From Acidimicrobiia bacterium (GTDB lineage Bacteria; Actinomycetota; Acidimicrobiia; Spongiisociales; UBA5794): 54,515 nucleotides of DNA. Below the pieces are notes generated by a model. It saw only the letters and a program-made list of their open reading frames with translations, did no database searches and was not told where the DNA came from. How positions within the stretch are numbered: position 1 is the stretch's first letter; every line of letters begins with the position of its first letter. This document shows, piece after piece, positions 43,970 to 54,515 of this stretch. The translations under genes and the position numbers were made by a program. The stretch is from assembly GCA_026985095.1 (NCBI GenBank), contig JALSQW010000009.1, positions 1 through 54,515 on the forward strand, given 5' to 3'.

Positions 43970-43978
43970 GGAGCAACC

Positions 43979-46141
43979 ATGGATCTGACCCATTTCACCT
44001 TCGAGGTCGACGGAGCCGGCGTCGCCACCGTCTTGATGGATCGTCGAGACGAACGGATGAACACCCTCGGCCCGGTGCTGTTCGAGGACATGACCGCGAT
44101 CCTCGACCGCCTCGAACACGACGACGAGATCATCGCCGTCGTGTGGGGCTCGGCCAAGGCCGACAACTTCCTGGCCGGAGCCGACATCCGCTTCTTCCAG
44201 ACCCTCACCGACGCCAAGACGGCCGAGGACGCCATCGCAGCGACCCATGCGATGTTCGCCAGGATCGAGGCGCTGCACACCGAGCGGGGCAAGCCGGTCG
44301 TCGCCGCCATCCACGGAGCCTGCCTCGGGGGCGGCAACGAGCTGGCGTTGACGGCGTCGATGCGGATCGCCACCGACGACCCGAAGACCCAGCTCGGTCA
44401 ACCGGAGGTCAAACTGGGGGTCATCCCCGCCGGCGGCGGGACACAGCGGCTACCGGAGCTGATCGGTATCGCCGCGGCGCTCGATCTGATCCTGACCGGC
44501 CGGTCGTTACGTCCCCACAAGGCGCACAAGATCGGCCTCGTCGACGAGGTCGTCCCACCCCAGGTGCTCCTCGACGTCGCCCGAACACGGGCGTTGGAGG
44601 CGACGACCAGCAAGCCCGACGGTTCCTCGATCAAGAGCTTCCTGTCGCCCGATCATCTCCAGCAGCTCGCGTTGGAGCAGAACCCGATGGGGCGCCGGGT
44701 CCTGTTCAAGAAGGCCGAGGAGCGGATGCTCTCCGAGACCCACGGCAACTACCCGGCGCCGCAACGGGCCCTGGAGGCGGTCAAGATCGGCGTCGAACAG
44801 GGCCACGAGGCGGGCTACGCAGCCGAGGCGCGGTTCTTCGGTGAGCTGGTCGTGTCCCCCGAATCGAAGGCATTGCGGTCGATCTTCTTCGCCACTCAGG
44901 AACTGAAGAAGGACCCGGGCGTCGACCGAGAGGTGGAACCGAAGGAGATCCGCAAGGTCGGGATCCTCGGCGGCGGCCTGATGGGGTCCGGGATCGCCAC
45001 CGTATCGGCGCTGAAGGCGGGTTCGACGGTCCGGATCAAGGAGATCGACGACGCCGGTATCGATCGTGCGTTGGCGTACGTGCATCGCAACGTCGAGCGA
45101 CAGCGCAAACGCCGCCGCCTGCGCGACTTCGAGGCGGAACGGCTCATGCACAAGGTGACCGGCACGACCGACTGGTCGGGGTTCGGGAACGTCGACCTCG
45201 TCGTCGAGGCGGTCTTCGAAGATCTGGGTCTCAAACGCAAGCTGCTCGCCGAGGCCGAAGGCGTCGTGCCCGACGGCACCATCTTCGCCTCCAACACGTC
45301 GTCGCTGCCGATCTCCGCGATCGCCGAAGGGGCGCAACGACCCGAGCTGGTGCTCGGCATGCACTACTTCTCCCCGGTCGAGAAGATGCCGCTGCTGGAG
45401 GTGATCCGGGCGGAGCGGACCTCCGACGCAGCGGTGGCCACGGCGGTCGCGTACGGGAAACGGCAAGGCAAGACCGTCATCGTCGTGGGCGACGGGACGG
45501 GCTTCTACACGACGCGGATCCTGGGACCGTACTCGACCGAGGCGGCGTTCCTCCTCGAGGAAGGCGCATCGGTCGAGGCGATCGACCGAGCGATGGTGCA
45601 GTGGGGGTTCCCGGTCGGTCCCATGCTGCTGATGGATGAGGTCGGGATCGACGTCGGCGCCAAGATCGCCAAGATCATGGTCGAGGCGTACGGCGAGCGG
45701 ATGGCCGGACCGGCGATGATGGAGCGACTGATCGACGCCGACCGGCGAGGCCGCAAGAACCGGAAGGGCTTCTACCGCTACGACGACACGGGCGGGCGCG
45801 ACGGGGTGGACGAATCGGTGTACGAGGTACTCGGCCTCGGGCCTCGCCGGGACATCCCGGCGGCGGAGATCCAAGAGCGTCTGTCGTTGGCGATGATCAA
45901 CGAGGCGGCGTTGTGTCTGGAAGAGGGCATCCTCCGCTCGGCGCGGGATGGGGATATCGGGGCGGTCATGGGTCTCGGATTCCCGCCGTTCCGCGGGGGA
46001 CCGTTCTGGTACGTCGACGAGGTCGGCGCCGCCGAGATCGTCCGACGTCTCGACGTCCTGGCGGAACGCTTCGGCGAGCGCTTCGCCGCCGCCCAGGTCC
46101 TGCGTGATCACGCGACCTCGGGAGGGCGTTTCCGCTCGTGA
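43979..46141 (+). CDS. fadJ: Fatty oxidation complex alpha subunit (enoyl-CoA hydratase / 3-hydroxyacyl-CoA dehydrogenase)
   Basis: 720 residues. An N-terminal crotonase domain (LAGADIRFFQTL; AAIHGACLGGGNELALTASMRIA; PEVKLGVIPAGGGTQRLPELIG) with the hydratase Glu region intact is followed by the NAD-binding HAD domain (KVGILGGGLMGSGIATVSALKAG; LVVEAVFEDLGLKRKLL; ASNTSSLPIS; LGMHYFSPVEKMPLLEV). The C-terminal helical HAD domains occupy the rest. It acts with the adjacent thiolase. A cytochrome c gene overlaps its stop by 4 bases. Confidence 0.96.
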   Translation: MDLTHFTFEVDGAGVATVLMDRRDERMNTLGPVLFEDMTAILDRLEHDDEIIAVVWGSAKADNFLAGADIRFFQTLTDAKTAEDAIAATHAMFARIEALHTERGKPVVAAIHGACLGGGNELALTASMRIATDDPKTQLGQPEVKLGVIPAGGGTQRLPELIGIAAALDLILTGRSLRPHKAHKIGLVDEVVPPQVLLDVARTRALEATTSKPDGSSIKSFLSPDHLQQLALEQNPMGRRVLFKKAEERMLSETHGNYPAPQRALEAVKIGVEQGHEAGYAAEARFFGELVVSPESKALRSIFFATQELKKDPGVDREVEPKEIRKVGILGGGLMGSGIATVSALKAGSTVRIKEIDDAGIDRALAYVHRNVERQRKRRRLRDFEAERLMHKVTGTTDWSGFGNVDLVVEAVFEDLGLKRKLLAEAEGVVPDGTIFASNTSSLPISAIAEGAQRPELVLGMHYFSPVEKMPLLEVIRAERTSDAAVATAVAYGKRQGKTVIVVGDGTGFYTTRILGPYSTEAAFLLEEGASVEAIDRAMVQWGFPVGPMLLMDEVGIDVGAKIAKIMVEAYGERMAGPAMMERLIDADRRGRKNRKGFYRYDDTGGRDGVDESVYEVLGLGPRRDIPAAEIQERLSLAMINEAALCLEEGILRSARDGDIGAVMGLGFPPFRGGPFWYVDEVGAAEIVRRLDVLAERFGERFAAAQVLRDHATSGGRFRS

Positions 46142-46656
46142 GGACCCGGTCGGCCCGGACGGCGGCATGGCTCACGGTGGGCATGCTGACGGTCGCCGGG
46201 TGCGCGCCCGCCGCCTCGGGTCCGGATCGGGACGCCACGCCCTCGACGATCGTTCGCTCCGAGCCGCGAGGTCCCGGCGGGATGGGACCCGGCATGGACC
46301 GAGGCATGGGCCCGGGGATGGGCATGGGAGGCCGCCACATGACCCCCGTTCCCGATGAGTACGCCGGGGTGGAGGGTCCCCCCGACGCCGATGCGGAGCG
46401 GGGCCGGGCGATCTACGAGGCCTCGTGCGCGTCCTGTCACGGAACGACCGGATCGGGCGACGGTCCCGCCGCGGCCGCGCTCGATCCGCCGCCCGCTCCG
46501 GTGGCGATGACCGCGCCCCGCCTCCCCGACGACTACCTGTTCTGGCGTATCGCCGAGGGCGGCGCGCCCTTCGGCACGCAGATGCCCGCCTGGAAGGATG
46601 CCCTCGACGATCGGCAGATCTGGGACGTGATCGCCTACCTGCGTGCCATGGCCTGA
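46138..46656 (+). CDS. Lipoprotein cytochrome c with Met/Gly-rich linker
   Basis: 172 residues. A signal peptide with lipobox (MLTVAGC) is followed by a Met/Gly-rich segment (GMGPGMDRGMGPGMGMGGRHM, about residues 48-68). The cytochrome c domain has haem-binding CASCH near residue 100, a DGP-type loop, and an axial Met in GTQMPAWKDALDDRQIWDVIAYLR. It is the small class I/SoxX-like type. The Met-rich part might bind copper (speculative). The GTG start is dictated by the overlap with fadJ; the reason a cytochrome is coupled to beta-oxidation is not clear. Confidence 0.88.
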   Translation: MRTRSARTAAWLTVGMLTVAGCAPAASGPDRDATPSTIVRSEPRGPGGMGPGMDRGMGPGMGMGGRHMTPVPDEYAGVEGPPDADAERGRAIYEASCASCHGTTGSGDGPAAAALDPPPAPVAMTAPRLPDDYLFWRIAEGGAPFGTQMPAWKDALDDRQIWDVIAYLRAMA

Positions 46657-46685
46657 CCGCGACGGTCGCCGGCGTCCCGGAGACC

Positions 46686-48296
46686 TCACCGGTCGCGCAG
46701 CACGCGGCGCATGATCTTGCCCGTGGTGGTCCGGGGCAGATCGTCGAGGAACTCGACCTCCCGCGGGACCTCGTGCGCGGCGAGGCGGGTCCGGACGTGG
46801 TCGGCCAACTCGGCGGCCAACGCGTCGGACGGCTCGTGGCCGTCGCGGAGGACGACGAAGGCCTTGGGAACCTGACCCCGGACGTCGTCGGGCACCCCGA
46901 CGACGGCGCACATCGCCACCGCCGGATGCCCCATCAGGGATTCCTCGATCTCGCCGGGTCCGATCCGGTAGCCCCGCGAGTTGATGACGTCGTCCTTGCG
47001 GGAGACGAACCACAGGTAGCCGTCGTCGTCCTCGACACCGAGGTCGCCGGTGAGCAGCCACTCGCCCCGGTACTTGTCGGCGGTGGCGTCGGGGCGGTTC
47101 CAGTACCGCAGCATGAACACCGGGTCGGGTGCCCGCACGGCGATCTCCCCCTCTTCACCGACGACGGGACGGCCGTCGTCGTCGAGAACACGGACGTCGT
47201 GGCCGGGAAGCGCCCGACCCATCGATCCGGGCCGCACCGGCCACACCGAGGCGCAGTTCCCCACCACGAGGTTGGCCTCCGTCTGGCCGTAGCCCTCGTT
47301 GACCGTGATGCCCAGGACGTCCCGGCCCCACTGCAGCATCTCCTCGCCGAGGGGCTCACCGCCGGTGAACACGGCGCGGAGGGCGAGGTCGTCGCCCGTC
47401 GCCCCTGCGGCCCGCATCATCTTGAGGGCCGTTGGCGGCAGGAACGAGCAGGTGATCCGCTGTTCGGCCATCAGGTCGAGGGCCCACTGCGGGTCGAAGT
47501 CGTGGTCGGCGGTGACGACGGGCAGCCCGTGGTACCAGGAGGGGATGAGCGAGTCCATGAGGCCGCCGATCCACGCCCAGTCGGCCGGTGTCCAATGGAC
47601 GTCACCGGGGCGGGGCGAGAACTCGTAGTAGGCCTCGAACCCGGGCAGGTGCCCGATCAGGGAACGATGCGCGTGCAGGGCCCCTTTGGGGGGTCCGGTG
47701 GTGCCCGACGTGTAGATGAGGAACGCCGGGTCGTCGGCCGCGGTCGGGGCGGGCTCGAAGGTCGGCGACCCCGTCAGCAGCTCATCGAAGCGGCGGTGGC
47801 CGGGTGCACCGTCGCCGGTGACGACGATGGCCGCACCGGTGCCGGCGGCGGCGACGGCCTCGACGACCTTGTCGACGTTGGCGGGGTCGGTGACGACGAC
47901 CTTGGCGTCGGAGTCGCCGAGCCGGTAGGCGAGGGCGTCGGGCCCGAACAGCGCCGCGAGGGGCAGCGCCACGGCCCCGAGCTTGTAGATGGCGAGATGG
48001 ATCAGGCCGGTCTCGAGCGACTGGGGGACGACGATCCCCACACGATCGCCGCGCCGGACACCCATCGCGGCCAGACCGTTGGCGAGCCGGTTGGACATCG
48101 TGGACAGGGCTCCGAAGGTGACGGTCCGCCCCTCACCCGCCCGGTCGACGACGACGAGCCCGGGCGCGGCGGGAGGATGGACGTCGGCGCAGACGACACC
48201 GATGTTGATCTCGGCGGGCACCTGCCATCGGAATCGCCGCCGCAGCGTCTCGTAGGTCGCTCCGGGGAACGGCTCGAGCGCTCTCGGGTTGGCCAT
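46686..48296 (-). CDS. Acyl-CoA synthetase (AMP-binding)
   Basis: 536 residues of the ANL superfamily. The P-loop FLIYTSGTTGPPKGALHAHRS, then WTPADWAWIGGL, GYGQTEANLVVGN, WLLTGDLGVEDDDGYLWFVSRKDDVINSRGYRIGPGEIEESLMGHPAV, and the terminal catalytic Lys in PRTTTGKIMRRVLR. It resembles acetate or medium-chain acyl-CoA synthetases; chain preference is open. The ATG at 48296 lies 6 bases after TATCCT and has no Shine-Dalgarno. It is divergent from the E2 gene. Confidence 0.93.
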   Translation of the reverse strand: MANPRALEPFPGATYETLRRRFRWQVPAEINIGVVCADVHPPAAPGLVVVDRAGEGRTVTFGALSTMSNRLANGLAAMGVRRGDRVGIVVPQSLETGLIHLAIYKLGAVALPLAALFGPDALAYRLGDSDAKVVVTDPANVDKVVEAVAAAGTGAAIVVTGDGAPGHRRFDELLTGSPTFEPAPTAADDPAFLIYTSGTTGPPKGALHAHRSLIGHLPGFEAYYEFSPRPGDVHWTPADWAWIGGLMDSLIPSWYHGLPVVTADHDFDPQWALDLMAEQRITCSFLPPTALKMMRAAGATGDDLALRAVFTGGEPLGEEMLQWGRDVLGITVNEGYGQTEANLVVGNCASVWPVRPGSMGRALPGHDVRVLDDDGRPVVGEEGEIAVRAPDPVFMLRYWNRPDATADKYRGEWLLTGDLGVEDDDGYLWFVSRKDDVINSRGYRIGPGEIEESLMGHPAVAMCAVVGVPDDVRGQVPKAFVVLRDGHEPSDALAAELADHVRTRLAAHEVPREVEFLDDLPRTTTGKIMRRVLRDR

Positions 48297-48302
48297 GAGC
48301 GG

Positions 48303-48308
48303 AGGATA
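48303..48308 (-). promoter_or_regulatory. -10 box (TATCCT) of acyl-CoA synthetase gene, leaderless layout
   Basis: TATCCT on the minus strand ends 6 bases before the ATG at 48296. Confidence 0.55.
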
Positions 48309-48369
48309 CCGACCGTGTGCGGACGCGACCGAAGGTAGCCTGGTGGGTCCCCTCCGAAAGGTTGCGACG

Positions 48370-49515
48370 GTGCACGAGTTCCGGCTTCCCGACATCGGCG
48401 AGGGCCTCACCGACGCCGAGATCGTCCGCTGGCACGTTCGGGTCGGCGATTTGGTCGACGTCGACCAGCTCCTCGTCGAGGTGGAGACGGCCAAGGCGGT
48501 GGTGGAGATCACCTCGCCGTATGCGGGGACGGTCCTGCATCTCGGTGGCGTCGAGGGGGACACCATCGCCGTCGGGGAGATCCTGATCGTCGTCGGCGAG
48601 CCGGGCGAACGCTGGAAGCCGGACCGGCCCGTCGAAGCCGCAGACGTCCCGGCGAGCGTCGAGACGTCCGCGCCGAGTCCACCGGTGACGGCCGCCGGTC
48701 GGGTGAAGGCGATGCCGATCGTCCGCAAGCTGGCGAGGGAACATGGCGTCGACCTGGCGACGATCGCAGGTTCCGGACCGGGAGGCGCGATCACCCGCGC
48801 CGACGTGGAGCGGGCGATCACCTCGACGGCACCGGGGGACGGCGACCAGCGGGTGACGATGAGTCGCCTCCGTCGCACGATCGCCGAGAACATGACCCGT
48901 TCCTGGAGGGAGATCCCGCACGTCACGGTGCACGCCGACGTCGACGCCACCGCCCTGCTGACGGCACATCGGGCCCTCCGAGAGGCCACGACCGGCCCCG
49001 TCCCGCTGGAGGCGCTGATCGCGACCGCGGTGCTCCCGGCGTTGCGGCGTTTCCCCGAGTTCAACGCGACCGTCGACGGCGACGAGGTGATCCTGCACCG
49101 CCGCTACGACCTGGGGTTCGCCGTCGACACGCCCGACGGTCTCATGGTGGTGGTGGTTCGCGACGCCGATGCGGCGGTCCCGACCGAGCTGGCCCGCCGG
49201 ATCACGGACCTGGCGGAGGCGGCCCGGAGCCGAACCGCGACGCCCGACCAGCTGACGGGCCAGACGTTCACGGTCTCCAACATCGGCGCCCTCGGAGGCG
49301 GAGCAGGCACGCCGATCATCCCGTGGGGGACGACGGCGATCCTGTCGATCGGACGGGCCACGGACACCCCGGTCGCCCGCGACGGCGGGATCTTCGTGGC
49401 CCCGGTGGCTCCGCTGAACCTGTCCTACGATCACCGGCTGATCGACGGGGCGTTGGGGCAGCGGTTCCTGTCGATGGTCGTCGAACATCTCGAGACCATG
49501 ACTCCGCCCGTCTGA
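48370..49515 (+). CDS. 2-oxoacid dehydrogenase complex E2 (dihydrolipoamide acyltransferase)
   Basis: 381 residues. One N-terminal lipoyl domain with the lipoylated Lys in VETAKAVVEI (K42), a peripheral-subunit-binding domain (AMPIVRKLAREHGVDLATIAGSGPGGAITRADVERA), and the catalytic domain ending YDHRLIDGALGQRFL (His near 355, Asp near 359). No E1 or E3 gene is adjacent. A branched-chain type is plausible given the single lipoyl domain and short length. The GTG at 48370 precedes the conserved HEFRLPDIGEG; earlier in-frame ATGs overlap the divergent gene. Confidence 0.93.
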   Translation: MHEFRLPDIGEGLTDAEIVRWHVRVGDLVDVDQLLVEVETAKAVVEITSPYAGTVLHLGGVEGDTIAVGEILIVVGEPGERWKPDRPVEAADVPASVETSAPSPPVTAAGRVKAMPIVRKLAREHGVDLATIAGSGPGGAITRADVERAITSTAPGDGDQRVTMSRLRRTIAENMTRSWREIPHVTVHADVDATALLTAHRALREATTGPVPLEALIATAVLPALRRFPEFNATVDGDEVILHRRYDLGFAVDTPDGLMVVVVRDADAAVPTELARRITDLAEAARSRTATPDQLTGQTFTVSNIGALGGGAGTPIIPWGTTAILSIGRATDTPVARDGGIFVAPVAPLNLSYDHRLIDGALGQRFLSMVVEHLETMTPPV

Positions 49516-49533
49516 GCGGCGCGGCGGGGACCA

Positions 49534-49539
49534 TAGACT
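49534..49539 (+). promoter_or_regulatory. -10 box (TAGACT) of MFS gene, leaderless layout
   Basis: TAGACT ends 6 bases before the ATG at 49546, in the 30-bp gap after the E2 gene. Confidence 0.55.
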
Positions 49540-49545
49540 CCGGCG

Positions 49546-50718
49546 ATGCCCGACCGCATCTTGACCCGCGAGTTCGTTTTCGTCTTCGCCGCCAACCTCG
49601 CCAACGGGATCTCGTTCGCCCTCTTCCTCCACCTGCCGGGCTACCTGGCGCAGCTCGGCGCGGGCGAGGCGGAGATCGGCCTCATCTTCGGGCTGGCCGC
49701 GGTGGCGTCGATCGCCCTCCGCCCGGCGGTGGGAACGGCCATGGATCGTTTCGGCCGCCGACCGGTCATCCTGGTCGGGAACCTCCTCAACATCGTGTTC
49801 GTGGCCCTGTACCTGACCGTCTCGACACTCGGGGTGTGGGTCTACGTGGTCCGGATCGGCCAGGGCGTCGCCGAGGCGATGCTGTTCAGCGCCCTGTTCA
49901 CCTACGGCGCCGACGTCGTTCCGGCGTCGCGCCGCACCGAAGGCCTGGCGCTCTTCGGGGTCTCCGGTCTGCTCCCGATCGCCATCGCCGGCATCGTGGG
50001 GGACGTGATCTTGTCGCTGGCCGGGTTCCGGGAGCTCTTCTGGACCGCGACGGGCCTGGCGGCCTCGACGCTGATCCTGTCGTTGCCGCTGCCCGAACGC
50101 AAGCCCCCGGCGACGGCGGAGAACGTGCCGCTGGGGTTCTGGTCGACCGTCCGCGATCGGCGGCTGCTGCCCATCTGGTGGATGATCGGCATGTTCTCGT
50201 TCGTGTTGACCGGCTACTTCGTGTTCATCCGCACCTACGTGGACGTGACCGGGGTCGGATCGGTGGGCCTGTTCTTCGGGTTCTACGCGGGCACCGCGAT
50301 CGCCGTGCGGATCCTGTTCGCCCGCCTCCCGGACCGGGTCGGGCCGAAACGGGTGCTGTTCCCGTCGGTGGGGATCTTCGCCGCCGGGTTCGGGGTACTG
50401 GCCGCCGCCGGCTCCGCGCCGATGGTGGCGCTGGCCGGCGCGCTGTGCGGCGTCGGACACGGCTTCATCTTCCCGATCCTGTCGGCGATCATGGTCGATC
50501 GAGCCCCGGAGGGTGATCGAGGTTCGGCGATGGCGGTGTTCACGTCCCTGTTCGATGTCGGCACCCTGGTGGGCGGTCCGGTGCTGGGCACGATCATCGC
50601 CCTGGCCGGCTACTCGACGATGTTCGTCGCCGCCGGCGTGATGATCGCCGCCGCCGGCATCGTCTTCGCCCTGTGGGACCGGGGCCTCCACCCGGCCCCG
50701 ACCCCCACCCCGACGTAG
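49546..50718 (+). CDS. MFS transporter
   Basis: 390 residues with 12 hydrophobic segments. The loop 2-3 motif GTAMDRFGRRPVILVGN, with its basic RxGRR, is diagnostic of the major facilitator superfamily. A second DRxGPKR-like motif (LPDRVGPKRVLF) lies in the C-terminal half, as in drug-efflux-type carriers. The substrate is unknown. It may be independently transcribed, given its own -10 box. Confidence 0.92.
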   Translation: MPDRILTREFVFVFAANLANGISFALFLHLPGYLAQLGAGEAEIGLIFGLAAVASIALRPAVGTAMDRFGRRPVILVGNLLNIVFVALYLTVSTLGVWVYVVRIGQGVAEAMLFSALFTYGADVVPASRRTEGLALFGVSGLLPIAIAGIVGDVILSLAGFRELFWTATGLAASTLILSLPLPERKPPATAENVPLGFWSTVRDRRLLPIWWMIGMFSFVLTGYFVFIRTYVDVTGVGSVGLFFGFYAGTAIAVRILFARLPDRVGPKRVLFPSVGIFAAGFGVLAAAGSAPMVALAGALCGVGHGFIFPILSAIMVDRAPEGDRGSAMAVFTSLFDVGTLVGGPVLGTIIALAGYSTMFVAAGVMIAAAGIVFALWDRGLHPAPTPTPT

Positions 50719-50756
50719 GTTCGACTCGACCCGCCGTAGGCAGCTCGCGGTGGGGA

Positions 50757-51231
50757 TCAACCCTCGAACCGGAACGCCACCATCACCATGTCGTCCGCAA
50801 GGCGCCGGCGTCGCTCGTCGCTGAAGTCGTAGCCCGGGTCGCGGCGGGTGAAGAACACCTTGGCGGCCCGCCGGTGGCGCCGTTCGTATCCGGTCAGGAT
50901 CTCTTCGCGCTCGTCGGCGTCTGGGAACCGCCAGGTGGCCGGAAGCCTTCGCCGCCCGTCCCAGACCTCCTCCAACCCGCCGGCCTCGAGGTTGCGAACC
51001 CAGTCGGCCCGTCGACCCCAGGCCGACACCACGAACACCTCACCTCCCCGGCGACCGACCACCTCCAGCGGCGTCTCGTACCGACGGCCGCTCTTTCGGC
51101 CCCGATGCACCACGACGATGAACCGACCGCGGGTGAACCGACCCAACCCGAGCCGGAAGAGCCACGCCGGGGCCTTCATCAGCCACCGTATCAGCCCTGC
51201 CGGACGCCTCCCGCGACGTCGGACCTCACGA

Positions 51232-51251
<20 letters not shown>
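50757..51251 (-). CDS. Deazaflavin-dependent nitroreductase family protein (DUF385)
   Basis: 164 residues. A basic N-terminus is followed by the DUF385/PF04075 split-barrel pattern: [47 protein letters not shown]. Members use reduced F420. The substrate is unknown. The ATG at 51251 lies 20 bases inside the gcvP end and has GGAGG upstream. It follows gcvP on the same strand, so it is probably cotranscribed. Confidence 0.84.
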
Positions 51252-54114
<2,863 letters not shown>

Positions 54115-54148
54115 CGGGTCGGCTCCTCGCTCGCGGGTGAGCTGTTCG

Positions 54149-54185
54149 GCCCCGCCGGATGTCGAACCGGCGGGGCGTGAGCCCC
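54149..54185 (-). promoter_or_regulatory. Mutually exclusive hairpins, candidate glycine riboswitch expression platform
   Basis: GCCCCGCCGG and CCGGCGGGGC (54149-54158 and 54167-54176) form a 10-bp hairpin. The 5-base GGGGC at 54172-54176 can alternatively pair with GCCCC at 54181-54185 (loop GTGA). The two structures cannot coexist and lie between the aptamers and gcvP. Confidence 0.6.
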
Positions 54186-54363
54186 GTCTGTCATGCGACC
54201 TGAGAGATTCACCGCGGACGGCTTTCCCCTTCGGTGAGGGACCGTGACCGTGCGGTCGCGTCCCTGCTTTCCAGATTCGCCTCGTCCCTGCGGTCCTGGT
54301 GCCTGAGAGTTTCCCGGGGGTCGCTTGCTCCTTCGGCGCCGGTCGACCGGCTCTCCCGCAGGA
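54186..54363 (-). promoter_or_regulatory. Tandem glycine riboswitch upstream of gcvP
   Basis: Read on the minus strand, two aptamers show the glycine-riboswitch conserved elements. The first starts near GCGGGAGAG with GCGCCGAAGGAGCAA and ACTCTCAGGCACC. The second has a GCGAATCTGGAAAG junction, CACCGAAGGGGAAAGCC and AATCTCTCAGGTC. They are joined by a short linker as in classical cooperative tandem forms. Glycine binding would switch on glycine cleavage via gcvP. Confidence 0.92.
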
Positions 54364-54477
54364 CGTCGATGGCGAACCGCAGGCTACCAGAAGGCACGCC
54401 GGCGCACCGCGGCCGAAGGACCCTTCCCGCCCGGGCGACGACCGTGGCACACTGGTGGCGGACAAGGAGAGGACGAC

Positions 54478-54515
54478 ATGGTTGCGCGCATCCTGGTGGC
54501 GGTCGACGGTTCGGA
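54478..54515 (+). CDS. Universal stress protein, 3' truncated by window edge
   Basis: The last 38 bases encode [12 protein letters not shown], the typical opening beta-strand and ATP-binding start of UspA-fold proteins. AAGGAGAGG lies about 6 bases upstream. Only 12 codons are visible, so subfamily and function cannot be judged. Confidence 0.65.
   Translation, partial: MVARILVAVDGS

Noticed and set aside
48297-49064. N-terminal extension of the acyl-CoA synthetase to 49064
   Set aside because: It is antisense to the E2 gene; the synthetase begins at 48296 directly after a -10 box.
48133-50760. Long minus-strand frame opposite the E2 and MFS genes
   Set aside because: Arg/Asp-rich shadow without family features; the plus-strand genes carry complete motifs.
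54115-54465. N-terminal extension of GcvP through the leader
   Set aside because: The segment folds as a glycine riboswitch and its translation has no GcvP similarity.

Overview
The window reads as the chromosome of a high-GC actinobacterium. Support for this comes from the GC-rich codon use, a mycothiol-dependent-type DinB/MDMPI protein, an F420-type luciferase-like oxidoreductase, a deazaflavin-type nitroreductase, an EtfD-like membrane Fe-S reductase, LigD-type repair enzymes, and many start codons placed 6-7 nt after a TANNNT -10 box (leaderless layout). An uncultured Acidimicrobiia-like lineage is my best guess, but the sequence alone does not prove it. About 49 protein genes are supported. 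No rRNA, tRNA, CRISPR array, transposase or prophage was seen.

Layout. 1-1.9 kb: a secreted carbohydrate-binding-like protein, cut by the window edge, coupled to a lipoprotein. 1.9-10.5 kb (minus): pyruvate:ferredoxin oxidoreductase, a dihydroorotate-dehydrogenase-like protein, formate-tetrahydrofolate ligase, then an EtfD-like membrane Fe-S oxidoreductase. 10.5-17 kb (minus): PspA, a TPM-like membrane protein, proline dehydrogenase and P5C reductase back to back, a macro-domain protein, glutamate racemase, MetX. 17-20.3 kb: a nitroreductase, an AbiEi/DUF559 nuclease-like gene and a spondin-domain lipoprotein, interleaved with arrays of a 37-bp repeat. 20.4-27 kb: a FadE5-like acyl-CoA dehydrogenase divergent from a TetR regulator, a MobA-like nucleotidyltransferase, an MDMPI protein, an LLM oxidoreductase, an alpha/beta hydrolase and CapA-1. 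27-31.6 kb: pyruvate phosphate dikinase, CapA-2 lipoprotein, a small lipoprotein. 31.6-38.9 kb: a ParA ATPase with a zinc-ribbon partner, a FlK-like thioesterase, an enoyl-CoA hydratase-like protein, an ABHD18-like hydrolase, a small membrane protein, Hsp20, and separate LigD-type polymerase and ligase genes. 38.9-46.7 kb: amidohydrolase, two thioesterases, a group 1/2-like sigma factor, and FadI/FadJ followed by a cytochrome c. 46.7-54.5 kb: an acyl-CoA synthetase divergent from a 2-oxoacid dehydrogenase E2, an MFS transporter, a deazaflavin-type nitroreductase, GcvP under a tandem glycine riboswitch, and the first codons of a universal stress protein.

How the genes fit together. Fatty-acid oxidation recurs: activation (acyl-CoA synthetase), dehydrogenation (FadE5-like), FadJ/FadI, three hotdog thioesterases, and an EtfD-like candidate for passing flavoprotein electrons to menaquinone. 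Central C1/C3 metabolism is also prominent (PFOR, PPDK, Fhs, GcvP).

The least ordinary element is the 37-bp tandem repeat. It has a fixed period and a C4-N4-G4 hairpin core, and occurs at three intergenic sites; two arrays of one subtype bracket the DUF559 gene. The recurrent leaderless promoter layout and the ParA/zinc-ribbon pair come next in interest.
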